This document shows, in pieces, positions 35,600-43,425 of a stretch of DNA of 64,000 nucleotides; within the stretch, counting starts at the first letter, position 1; the number at the start of each line of letters is the position of its first letter. The position numbers and the translations under genes are program-made. The DNA comes from Alphaproteobacteria bacterium 46_93_T64. Its GTDB lineage: Bacteria > Pseudomonadota > Alphaproteobacteria > Sneathiellales > Sneathiellaceae. The stretch lies in NCBI GenBank assembly GCA_002163135.1, contig MAAN01000006.1, forward strand, positions 88,071 through 152,070, given 5' to 3'. The notes under the pieces were generated by a model. The model was not told where the DNA came from. It made no database searches and saw only the letters and a program-made list of their open reading frames with translations.

Positions 35600-36016
35600 C
35601 TATGAAGTCTTCAAATGGTATGAAAGTGCTTTTTTTAGAAATTCACGAACAACGTCAATCGGGAAATCCTCACCCTCTTCAAATAGAATGGCTCTATTCT
35701 TCTCAAATGTTAGAGAGTTAGGATAATTTTCTCTTGCCTGTTGTATCAATGAGGTTTGGCAAGGAACGTATATGGCGTACTGATTTGAAGCTGATTTATA
35801 TCCGAGCCGAACTGTTGTTCCGCTTTTTGGTGTTTTGGTCAGGTAGCTTGCCTCACCCCACTTTAGGCATTCGTCTATCGATCCGATTTGATCGCTGGCA
35901 GCGGCCACCTCAAAAATCTGTTGGCGAATACCAAGTAGTTTTCCACGAATTGAGGTAGGCATTGCCTTATATGTCGCGGCTACTTCTAGCGACTGAATTG
36001 GAAATTGTATGTCCAT
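35600..36016 (-). CDS. DUF1801 domain-containing protein
   Basis: This 138-residue soluble protein fits the DUF1801 (YdhG-like) family. It has IDECLKWGEASYLTKTPKSG and TVRLGYKSASNQYAIYVPCQ in the centre and a basic C-terminal end (LKKALSYHLKTS). The function of the family is unknown. It lies convergent with the sigma factor gene, 10 bases away, and upstream of rhlE on the same strand, without an obvious operon partner. Confidence 0.8.
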   Translation of the reverse strand: MDIQFPIQSLEVAATYKAMPTSIRGKLLGIRQQIFEVAAASDQIGSIDECLKWGEASYLTKTPKSGTTVRLGYKSASNQYAIYVPCQTSLIQQARENYPNSLTFEKNRAILFEEGEDFPIDVVREFLKKALSYHLKTS

Positions 36017-36102
36017 GGAGAAAGCTCACTGCAATTTTCATCTGGTGAAATTTGACAGGAGCCGCTCCATAGGTCAATTGACAATTCTTTTGTTTCTAGG
36101 TG

Positions 36103-37452
36103 CTAGCTTGCGCGTTTGAAACTTTGTCTTTTACTACCTGGTTTTGCGAATGCGCGACCGCTTGGCTTGCCTGGACCACTTTTTGACCGGAAATCACCAC
36201 GTTTGCCTGAATTGGCAGCGGCTTTAGGTTTACCTTTGAAAGAAGGTTTCTTGGTTTTTGAAAATGGTCTTCCTTTGGCTTTTCCTGGCGCACGTCTTTC
36301 TTTGTGTGCTGGTGCTGGGAACGGATGATCGTTATCCACTGGAACCTTCATTTCAATCATTTGTTCGATGCTACGAAGCAAGTTGCGTTCACGTGGTTCG
36401 CAAATTGAAATGGCGATGCCTGAAGCCCCGGCGCGGCCCGTCCGACCAACTCGATGAACATAATTCTCAGCTTCCATCGGAAGATCGTAATTAATGACAT
36501 GAGTAATGCCAGATACGTCAATGCCGCGAGCCGCGACGTCTGTCGCGACTAGAACTGAAATTCGGTCATTCTTAAAGGATCGAAGAGTACGTTCACGCGC
36601 CCTTTGTGGTTTGTCCCCATGAATACAGTTAGCTTTTATGCCTTCAATCGCGTTTTGAATGTCCTCGACAAGTGCCTCGGTGGACGCTTTCGTGCGGACA
36701 AAAACGATCACTTTTGTTTTGTCTGGCATCCCAAGCAAATGCATGAGCAGGTCTTTTTTGTGATCGCGAGATACCATTAGAACAGAATGATTGATGGTCT
36801 CAGCAACGGCTGTTTCACGCGGAGCTTCAACATATTCAGGTTTGTTTAGAAGGCTCTTTGATAGTCTTTTGATCTGCGGGCTCATGGTTGCAGAGAACAT
36901 AACAGTTTGATGTTCTTTGGGCATCTTACTGCTGATTTCTTGAACATCATCAACAAATCCCATGTCAAGCATACGATCTGCTTCATCAAGGATAAATGTT
37001 TGCACATTATCAAGAATGATCGTGCGGCGCTTCATGTGGTCCATCAAACGGCCCGGTGTCGCTACCAGAATATCCACGCCGCGTTTCAAATCCTGCATTT
37101 GAGGGCCATAAGGGGCGCCGCCATATACAACAGTGTGAAACATTTTAATGTCGCGTGTGAAAACTTGGATTGCTTTACCGATCTGGCTCGCGAGTTCACG
37201 CGTTGGCGCAATAATAATTGCGGTAGGCATATTCGGTTTTGGGCGTGTGCGTTCGTGAGATAGTCTCTGTAGGAGTGGTAGAACAAACGCGGCTGTTTTA
37301 CCGCCGCCTGTTTGTGCGATCCCCATCAAGTCTTTGCCTTCAAGCAAAAGCGGAATAGCTGAGCTTTGGATTGGGGTCGGGGTTTCGTATCCTTGTTTTT
37401 CAAGGGCACGCAGAATTGGTTCGACAAGAGTCAAATCGGAAAAACTAGTCAT
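36103..37452 (-). CDS. rhlE: DEAD-box RNA helicase, RhlE-like
   Basis: This 449-residue protein has all DEAD-box motifs: the Q motif (YETPTPIQSSAIPLLLEGKD), motif I AQTGGGKTAAF, motif II DEADRMLDMGF, motif III SAT and motif VI HRVGRTGRAG. A basic, low-complexity C-terminal tail (about 375-449) of Lys, Arg, Gly, Pro and Ser is typical of RhlE proteins and probably binds RNA. It remodels RNA during ribosome assembly or decay, often with a cold-related role. GAGGACAG precedes the ATG. The upstream region is long and contains inverted repeats. Confidence 0.95.
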   Translation of the reverse strand: MTSFSDLTLVEPILRALEKQGYETPTPIQSSAIPLLLEGKDLMGIAQTGGGKTAAFVLPLLQRLSHERTRPKPNMPTAIIIAPTRELASQIGKAIQVFTRDIKMFHTVVYGGAPYGPQMQDLKRGVDILVATPGRLMDHMKRRTIILDNVQTFILDEADRMLDMGFVDDVQEISSKMPKEHQTVMFSATMSPQIKRLSKSLLNKPEYVEAPRETAVAETINHSVLMVSRDHKKDLLMHLLGMPDKTKVIVFVRTKASTEALVEDIQNAIEGIKANCIHGDKPQRARERTLRSFKNDRISVLVATDVAARGIDVSGITHVINYDLPMEAENYVHRVGRTGRAGASGIAISICEPRERNLLRSIEQMIEMKVPVDNDHPFPAPAHKERRAPGKAKGRPFSKTKKPSFKGKPKAAANSGKRGDFRSKSGPGKPSGRAFAKPGSKRQSFKRAS

Positions 37453-37906
37453 ATGTTTTCTGTCCTCACAGAAATCCGCCCGGAAACACCAATAAGGGTG
37501 ACCAGTGCGATAAAGCCAAAAAGGTGGGAACCGTTTCTCCCAGCCTGGCTCTGATTATCTGAAGGATGATCGGACCGGCAGCGGCATACTTATGCCGCGG
37601 AAATACTGTTCTCTATACCTAACGAAACGGAGTAGTTGCATATTGCAGTGCAGCAATTACCCAAAGCATCTTTTAAAAGTGCTGTCGCCATATGCTTTCT
37701 TTTACGAGGTAAGTCAAGAAAAGTTTTTATAAAGCAAAAAATAATATTCGCCTGCATGCGCTTTTTTCTTGAGGTTTATAAGGCTTGTTAAACACTGTTT
37801 TAGGAAATATCTGGTAAACAGTAGCCTTTTAAGGTAAAAGCGGCGGTTAATTTGGTGCGATGCACAATTGTCAGCGCCTTTATATATTTTTGTTAGGTCA
37901 AGTTAC
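37453..37906. promoter_or_regulatory. Long divergent rhlE-sulP intergenic region with inverted repeats
   Basis: About 450 bases without a gene separate divergent rhlE and the SulP gene. On the rhlE side there are TGGGA/TCCCA around 37526-37545 and a perfect palindrome GCGGCATA-CT-TATGCCGC at 37581-37598, which may be a structured 5' leader or an operator. The part nearer sulP is AT-rich with no clear gene or RNA. Long leaders are common upstream of DEAD-box helicase genes. Confidence 0.35.
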
Positions 37907-39460
37907 GTGCAAAATAAAACAGCAGAAGTTGCAGGCAGTAAAATAACTAATTTAGTTGCTCGTGGTAAAACTGAGATCTTATCAGGTCTTACAGTTTCAT
38001 TGGCGTTGGTGCCAGAAGCAGTTGCATTTGCCTTTGTTGCAGGTGTCCATCCGCTCGTTGGGCTCTACGCAGCCTTTATGGTGGGGTTGATCACTGCTGT
38101 ATTTGGCGGCCGGCCCGGGATGATTTCCGGGGCCACGGGAGCCTTGGCGGTTGTTATGGTCAGCCTTGTCGCGATGCATGGCGTAGAATATCTGTTCGCT
38201 GCCGTTGTCCTAATGGGTTTAATTCAGATTTTCGCCGGTGTTTTCAAGCTAGGCAAGTTTATCAGGATGGTCCCGCATCCAGTAATGTTGGGCTTTGTAA
38301 ATGGTTTGGCAATCGTTATCTTTATGGCTCAGCTTGGTCAGTTCCAAATTGCTGATACGAATGGACAGATGGTCTGGTTAGAGGGCTCTAGCCTATATAT
38401 TATGCTTGGTCTCGTCGCACTAACTATGGGAATTATCTACTTTACATCAAAAGTGACACGTGCGATCCCCGCGCCATTGGTTGGTATTCTAGCGGTTTCT
38501 GTGTTGGTAATCTGGTTAGGGTTGGAGGCACGTACCGTGGGCGACTTAGCTTCTATTGGCGGTGGCTTACCAGAATTTCATGTTCCTTCAGTTCCGTTTA
38601 CACTTGAGACTCTCTGGATCATTCTTCCATATTCTTTCATTCTGGCAGCAATTGGTTTGATCGAAAGCCTGTTGACGTTGAATTTGGTTAGTGAGCTAAC
38701 CGAAACTCAAGGCGGCGCTAGTAAAGAATGTATTGCACAGGGCGCTGCAAATACTGTAACTGGCTTTTTTGGAGGCATGGGCGGTTGCGCGATGATCGGT
38801 CAAAGCATGATCAACGTGTCATCCGGTGGTCGCGAGCGTTTGTCAGGCATATCCGCAGCCTTGTTCTTACTTGCATTTATTTTGTTTGGATCATCGCTTA
38901 TTGAGCGCATACCGTTGGCGGCCCTGGTCGGGGTGATGTTTATGGTGGTTATCGCCACTTTTGCATGGTCAAGTTTCCGTATTCTGAACAAGATCCCGCT
39001 TGCTGACGCGTTTGTTTTGATCCTGGTATCTGCTGTGACAGTGTTTAGCGATCTGGCTATCGCGGTTGTAGTTGGTGTGATCGTTTCAGCATTGGTCTAC
39101 GCGTGGCAGAGCGCAAAGAAAATTCACATAAATACACACATCAATGGAAATGGATCGAAAGTTTACGCAGTGGAAGGCCCGCTTTTCTTTGGCTCGATTG
39201 CAAACTTTCAGGAACTATTTGATCCTCGTAACGATCCGGATGATGTGATTATTGATTTCGAAAACTCCCGAGTTGTTGATCATTCAGGCCTTCAGGCTAT
39301 TGATGGACTGGCAGAGCGTTATGCTAATGCGGGTAAACAGTTGCACATTCGACATTTGAGCAAAGATTGCCGTGAATTACTTCGAAAAGCGAGTAACATG
39401 GTTGAAATATCTGTGCTTGAAGATCCACGTTATGGTGTTGCGACTGACTATAAAAAATAG
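37907..39460 (+). CDS. SulP family anion transporter with STAS domain
   Basis: This membrane protein of about 517 residues has 10-12 hydrophobic segments, the SulP signature region (SGLTVSLALVPEAVAFAFVA, then GVHPLVGLYAAFMVGLITAV) and a C-terminal STAS domain (KVYAVEGPLFFGSIANFQEL to DDVIIDFENSRVVDHSGLQA). It probably takes up sulfate, bicarbonate or dicarboxylates. The GTG at 37907 (VQNKTAEVAG) is preferred over a TTG at 37868. The substrate cannot be judged, because no sulfur or carbonic anhydrase genes adjoin it. Confidence 0.9.
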   Translation: MQNKTAEVAGSKITNLVARGKTEILSGLTVSLALVPEAVAFAFVAGVHPLVGLYAAFMVGLITAVFGGRPGMISGATGALAVVMVSLVAMHGVEYLFAAVVLMGLIQIFAGVFKLGKFIRMVPHPVMLGFVNGLAIVIFMAQLGQFQIADTNGQMVWLEGSSLYIMLGLVALTMGIIYFTSKVTRAIPAPLVGILAVSVLVIWLGLEARTVGDLASIGGGLPEFHVPSVPFTLETLWIILPYSFILAAIGLIESLLTLNLVSELTETQGGASKECIAQGAANTVTGFFGGMGGCAMIGQSMINVSSGGRERLSGISAALFLLAFILFGSSLIERIPLAALVGVMFMVVIATFAWSSFRILNKIPLADAFVLILVSAVTVFSDLAIAVVVGVIVSALVYAWQSAKKIHINTHINGNGSKVYAVEGPLFFGSIANFQELFDPRNDPDDVIIDFENSRVVDHSGLQAIDGLAERYANAGKQLHIRHLSKDCRELLRKASNMVEISVLEDPRYGVATDYKK

Positions 39461-39543
39461 GCTTTTTAGGTAGCTATTTTGCTGCAGACTAATTACACCC
39501 AAAACATTAGAAAAATATGAGCGTTCACTTTAGGACTTAGTGA

Positions 39544-40395
39544 ATGCTAGATGGAGTGCGGGGAATGGGATTTTTTGAAAACTTGAACTTTGAAGAGTTC
39601 GCGCAAGAAATAGTAACGGTCTTAACTACGTATGGATTAGACGTTCTGGGCGCAATTGTCATATTGATAATTGGTAACGTGATATCAAAGCGTGTGCCAA
39701 ATATCGTCTCCAGAACTCTTTCAAGACGACAAGTTGATAAAACAGTTGTTAATTTCCTGGGAAGTCTGTCCCGGATGTCCATACTGACTATTACACTTCT
39801 TCTTGTTCTGGCACAGTTTGGTATTCAGACCGCCAGTCTTATCGCGGTCTTGGGTGCTGCAGGCTTAGCTATTGGTCTTGCATTGCAAGGGACATTGTCG
39901 AATGTTGCTGGCGGTGTGATGCTGCTTTTCTTCCGTCCAATGCGTATCGGTGATTTCGTTGAAGTTGCTGGACATGCCGGGACTGTAAAAGCTGTGAACC
40001 TGTTCACTACTGAAATGGCAACCGGTGACAACGTTCAGATCATTCTTCCAAATGCGTCTGTTTGGGGAAGTGCTATTAAGAACTTTAGTTTCCATGATAC
40101 GCGCCGCGTTGATATGGTCATGGGCATTGCATATGAAGATGATATGGATAAAGCCCGCGATATTATGCTGGGGCTTATTGAAGCTGATGACCGGGCTTTA
40201 AAAGATCCAGCACCAATGGTTGTTGTCTCAGAGCTTGCAGATAGCTCAGTGAACTTTACTATTCGCATCTGGTGTAACAGCGGTGACTATTGGCCACTTA
40301 AATTCGACATGACGAAGGCTATGAAAGTAGCTTTTGATAAGGGCGGGATATCAATCCCGTATCCACAACAAGTGGTTCATATGAATAAAGATTAA
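39544..40395 (+). CDS. Small-conductance mechanosensitive channel, MscS family
   Basis: This 283-residue protein has about three N-terminal membrane helices. The pore helix is rich in Gly and Ala (IAVLGAAGLAIGLALQGTLS, then NVAGGVMLLFFRPMRIGDFV), and a cytoplasmic beta and alpha/beta vestibule domain ends VDMVMGIAYEDDMDKARDIM and SIPYPQQVVHM. It opens under membrane tension to release solutes in hypo-osmotic shock. A near-perfect terminator follows at 40410. Confidence 0.95.
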   Translation: MLDGVRGMGFFENLNFEEFAQEIVTVLTTYGLDVLGAIVILIIGNVISKRVPNIVSRTLSRRQVDKTVVNFLGSLSRMSILTITLLLVLAQFGIQTASLIAVLGAAGLAIGLALQGTLSNVAGGVMLLFFRPMRIGDFVEVAGHAGTVKAVNLFTTEMATGDNVQIILPNASVWGSAIKNFSFHDTRRVDMVMGIAYEDDMDKARDIMLGLIEADDRALKDPAPMVVVSELADSSVNFTIRIWCNSGDYWPLKFDMTKAMKVAFDKGGISIPYPQQVVHMNKD

Positions 40396-40409
40396 GGCAT
40401 TCGCCTTCT

Positions 40410-40448
40410 CAAGAAAAAAGCCCCGATTTCGTTGGGGCTTTTTTCTTG
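40410..40448. terminator. Bidirectional terminator between mscS-like gene and queF
   Basis: A perfect 15-bp stem (CAAGAAAAAAGCCCC pairing with GGGGCTTTTTTCTTG) encloses a 9-base loop (40425-40433). A-rich and T-rich arms on both sides make it a terminator for both convergent transcripts. Confidence 0.95.
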
Positions 40449-40454
40449 TCAAAT

Positions 40455-40922
40455 TTATCCGCGACCACGGTAATTCTGGACACCTTGTTCCGGGATCCAG
40501 ACACCTTTTGGAGCCTCTCCCGTTTGATAGAACACATCAATAGGGATGCCGCCACGCGGGTACCAATATCCGCCGATCCGTAACCATTGTGGTTCCAGAA
40601 TATCGACAAGGCGCTTTGCAATAGATACTGTGCAATCTTCGTGAAATGCGCCGTGGTTCCTGAAAGATCCTAGGAACAGTTTCAGCGATTTACTTTCAAC
40701 CAGCCAATCACCTGGGATGTAATCTATGACAAGATGTGCAAAATCTGGCTGTCCGGTCATGGGGCAAAGGGATGTAAATTCTGGCGCCACAAACCGGACA
40801 ACATATCCCGTGCCAGCCTGCGGATTTGGAACTTTCTCCAAAATAGCTTTTTCTGGGCTATCAGGAAGTTCTGTCGTGCTGCCCAGCTGTTGTAGATTTG
40901 CGTAGATATCTTCTTTTGTCAT
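40455..40922 (-). CDS. queF: NADPH-dependent preQ0 reductase QueF
   Basis: This 155-residue protein is the short, unimodular (type I) QueF. The catalytic cysteine and aspartate lie at C53 and D60 in [15 protein letters not shown], with the family spacing of seven, and [19 protein letters not shown] follows. It reduces the nitrile of 7-cyano-7-deazaguanine to preQ1 in queuosine synthesis. It is the last gene of the queCDEF run, 33 bases after queE. Confidence 0.97.
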   Translation of the reverse strand: MTKEDIYANLQQLGSTTELPDSPEKAILEKVPNPQAGTGYVVRFVAPEFTSLCPMTGQPDFAHLVIDYIPGDWLVESKSLKLFLGSFRNHGAFHEDCTVSIAKRLVDILEPQWLRIGGYWYPRGGIPIDVFYQTGEAPKGVWIPEQGVQNYRGRG

Positions 40923-40955
40923 GATCTTAATCCTGTTGGTAAATTTGGGGCAGGG

Positions 40956-41693
40956 CTATACGCCTCGTTTGTTGCCCCATATCAAAACATGAAGCTGTGG
41001 CAGAACGGTCGCGTTGAACCATTTGTCTTGAACAACCTTGGTTGTAAGCCAATCCAGTCGGGTTGTTATCCCTTCAATATCAATGGGCGCATCTAAGGCA
41101 TCTGGCGGTGGCGGCGTGTGGTTCCCCGGTTGCAGGTAGAGCGGAAGTTCAGGGTAGCGAGCCGCCGCATCTCTTGCATATTCGTAGTCCTCATCATCGA
41201 AAACGACGATTTTGAGCGCGATATCAGGACTATCGCCAGCAGCATTCAAGCATGCGTCAAATTTAGACCAGTCGGTTTGCATTTGGCTTGAGGGTGGTTT
41301 TGGGCTGAGTGTCAATACGTCCAGTTTGCTAAACCAGTCTTTTGCAATCGATCCCTGTGTCTCTAGCGCAAAGCGATATCCGTGGTCGTGCCCAATATCA
41401 ATAAGGGGGCCGAGGGGCTGAATAGCAGGGTTTCCTCCAGACAAGGAGACGACCAGCGGATTGCCAGCGGTTAAACTACTAACCTCTTGCCAGATCTCTT
41501 GCGGGGACATCGATTGCCATAGATGTCTGTATTCACTGTCAACCGCGTGCAGTGTATCGCACCAGCTGCAACGATAGTCGCAGCCACCAGTTCGCACAAA
41601 AACAGTTGGCTGTCCGATCAAGGCACCTTCACCTTGAATGGTTGGGCCAAAAATTTCATTTATTCGAATGGTTTCTGCTGATTTTCCGTTCAT
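40956..41693 (-). CDS. queE: 7-carboxy-7-deazaguanine synthase QueE
   Basis: This 245-residue radical SAM enzyme has [20 protein letters not shown] at the N-terminus and the CxxxCxxC cluster motif in [18 protein letters not shown]. It converts 6-carboxytetrahydropterin to 7-carboxy-7-deazaguanine. Its start overlaps the queD stop by four bases (41690-41693), indicating coupled translation. Confidence 0.97.
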   Translation of the reverse strand: MNGKSAETIRINEIFGPTIQGEGALIGQPTVFVRTGGCDYRCSWCDTLHAVDSEYRHLWQSMSPQEIWQEVSSLTAGNPLVVSLSGGNPAIQPLGPLIDIGHDHGYRFALETQGSIAKDWFSKLDVLTLSPKPPSSQMQTDWSKFDACLNAAGDSPDIALKIVVFDDEDYEYARDAAARYPELPLYLQPGNHTPPPPDALDAPIDIEGITTRLDWLTTKVVQDKWFNATVLPQLHVLIWGNKRGV

Positions 41694-42046
41694 GGTCTAT
41701 ATTCAGCCCATGTTTTAGGTGTCTCACTAATGCGAACGGCACTGACTTCATCCCATCTGGATTGGCACCAATCAAATAGATGTTTAGCCAAGTGTTCCGC
41801 CGTGACATTTGCGTCCCCTAGAATATCATTTAGGTGGCGATGATCTAGTGTATCGTCGATATAGGATTTTAATGGTGCCAATTCGTGATAATCACGAACA
41901 AAACCGACTGAATTAAGTTCTTCAGATTGAAGTTCAATTTCCACAATATAGTTGTGGCCATGCAAGCGTGCGCACGGGTGGTTTTCTGAAAGCCCTATTA
42001 ATTGATGGGAGGCAGAAAAATGGAATTCTTTGGTTATTCTATACAT
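41690..42046 (-). CDS. queD: 6-carboxy-5,6,7,8-tetrahydropterin synthase QueD
   Basis: This 118-residue protein has the zinc histidines of the 6-pyruvoyl-tetrahydropterin synthase fold (FHFSASHQL and [15 protein letters not shown]) and the DHRHLND motif. The frame continues to 42091, but the natural start is the ATG at 42046 ([14 protein letters not shown]). It shares a base with the queC stop (TAATG). It converts dihydroneopterin triphosphate to 6-carboxytetrahydropterin. Confidence 0.96.
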   Translation of the reverse strand: MYRITKEFHFSASHQLIGLSENHPCARLHGHNYIVEIELQSEELNSVGFVRDYHELAPLKSYIDDTLDHRHLNDILGDANVTAEHLAKHLFDWCQSRWDEVSAVRISETPKTWAEYRP

Positions 42047-42756
42047 TACTCTAGTCCTGAAGATTCTGCTTTGGAGATAGCGGATTTCCAATAATGTGGA
42101 TCTTCGTATTCTGTTGGATCATCTACATTTGCCAAATGGAAGGCTTCTCGTCTTTCAACGCAGGTCCCACAACGACCACAGTGTAGATCACCGCCCTTGT
42201 AGCAGGACCAAGTTTCATGGAAAGGTGTATCGTATTTTGCACCTGCCGTCACAATGGCGGATTTTGGAACTGTTACAAATGGTGTGTAAAGACGGATGTC
42301 AGCATAGCCATCAAGAGCTTGTTTCTGCATGGCTTCAAACGCGTCAATGAACGCAGGTCTACAATCAGGGTAAATAAAATGATCGCCGCCGTGTACTGCC
42401 GTGGCAATCGCATCGGCACCATTTGCGGCCCCAATCCCAAACGCCACACTTAGCATGATGGCATTCCGGTTGGGAACAATAGTGACCTTCATATTATCTT
42501 CGGCATAATGCCCATCTGGAACATCTATATCATCTGTGAGAGCAGAGCCTCCCAGTAGTTTTCCGATAGGACGGATATCAACTACATCGCACGGAACACC
42601 CAACCGCTCAGCACAGGCTTTCGCGAAGTCGATTTCCTTCTCGTGACGTTGACCATAATTAAACGTGACCAAGCGTAATAACTCTTCTTCATTGGCAACT
42701 TTATGGGCCAATGAAACCGAGTCTAGTCCGCCTGAGCAAACAACAATTGTTTTCAT
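42046..42756 (-). CDS. queC: 7-cyano-7-deazaguanine synthase QueC
   Basis: This 236-residue ATP-dependent ligase has the N-type pyrophosphatase loop VVCSGGLDSVSLAH near residue 5 and the C-terminal zinc motif CYKGGDLHCGRCGTCVERR. It turns 7-carboxy-7-deazaguanine into preQ0. It is the first gene of the operon and lies directly behind a preQ1-I riboswitch, whose 3' part carries the likely ribosome site (AAGG) of this gene. Confidence 0.97.
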   Translation of the reverse strand: MKTIVVCSGGLDSVSLAHKVANEEELLRLVTFNYGQRHEKEIDFAKACAERLGVPCDVVDIRPIGKLLGGSALTDDIDVPDGHYAEDNMKVTIVPNRNAIMLSVAFGIGAANGADAIATAVHGGDHFIYPDCRPAFIDAFEAMQKQALDGYADIRLYTPFVTVPKSAIVTAGAKYDTPFHETWSCYKGGDLHCGRCGTCVERREAFHLANVDDPTEYEDPHYWKSAISKAESSGLE

Positions 42757-42764
42757 ACTCTGTT

Positions 42765-42796
42765 CCTTGTTTTCTCCGGGTAGGCTGCGACCGGGG
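42765..42796 (-). promoter_or_regulatory. PreQ1-I riboswitch upstream of queC
   Basis: Read on the - strand, 42796 to 42765 gives CCCCGG, then TCGCAGCCTA, CCCGGAGAAA and ACAAGG. It aligns closely with the well-studied preQ1-I aptamer of Thermoanaerobacter tengcongensis (GGUCGCAG, an ACCC-like 3' strand and an AAAACAAGG tail). The CCGG/CCGG P1 stem, the C preceding its 3' strand (the expected preQ1-pairing position) and the A-rich tail are all present. The AAGG next to the queC start would be sequestered on binding, so control is probably at translation initiation. It would shut down queCDEF when preQ1 is plentiful. Confidence 0.88.
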
Positions 42797-42894
42797 CCTG
42801 AAAAAATCCAGGTTCATGAAGTTTGGCTCTTATAATCCTTTTTATAAATGAAGCAAGTGTTGTTTATTAGGGGATTTGTAATGTTTCTAATTAC

Positions 42895-43359
42895 TTACTG
42901 CTCCTGCGTGTGGGGTGGGGGCTGATCCATGTCATGTTTACGCCAATGAAGTGTTCGTACATTTACAAGAAACGCCGTGCTCCACCCAAAGAGAAGAATA
43001 CCACTCACCGCTTGAAGAGCCGAAGTAATGCGCCATTCGTTGGAGAGTGTGATATCACCATATCCAAGTGTCGTCAGGGTCACTGTTGAAAAATAAATGG
43101 CCTCAGACAATGTTCCATTTTCACCAATAACCCAATAGAAGAATGCCCAGATCCATGCTTCAATTGTATGGGTTAAGAAGAGGCCCAGTACGACCACAAT
43201 CATAATAATGACGTGTCCAAATCTGGGAAGACTTATATCCCATTTCGGAGTGACATTTTTAACTCGGCGAAACAGGAGCTCCAGGCACAGAGCGTGAATA
43301 ATCACACACGCGGTAATAAGTACGCTTCCGACAAAAAGCTGTAAAAACATCAGTGACAA
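42895..43359 (-). CDS. Two-transmembrane potassium channel
   Basis: This 154-residue protein has hydrophobic segments at its N-terminus (about 5-25), near 50-70 and in the C-terminal half. The selectivity filter TTLGYGD (about 101-107) follows a pore helix AIYFSTVTL, and the next helix is SALQAVSGILLFGWSTAFLV. It lacks a cytoplasmic RCK domain, so it is a simple ion-channel family protein. The preQ1 riboswitch and queC lie downstream on the same strand, but the channel is separated from them by about 100 bases and is probably independent. Confidence 0.88.
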   Translation of the reverse strand: MSLMFLQLFVGSVLITACVIIHALCLELLFRRVKNVTPKWDISLPRFGHVIIMIVVVLGLFLTHTIEAWIWAFFYWVIGENGTLSEAIYFSTVTLTTLGYGDITLSNEWRITSALQAVSGILLFGWSTAFLVNVRTLHWRKHDMDQPPPHTQEQ

Positions 43360-43425
43360 ATTCCAGTGTTAATTTTACGCAGAAACTGAAATGTACCGGA
43401 TGGGAGCGCCTTCCGGTACAAGAAA

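Noticed and set aside
37581..37598. A rho-independent terminator
   Set aside because: The palindrome has no T tract on either strand and lies in the divergent promoter region, so a leader structure or operator is more likely.
40455..42796. Assignment of the queCDEF genes to a phage or DNA-modification (dpd) island
   Set aside because: There are no phage or dpd genes nearby, and a preQ1 riboswitch plus QueF point to the ordinary tRNA queuosine pathway.
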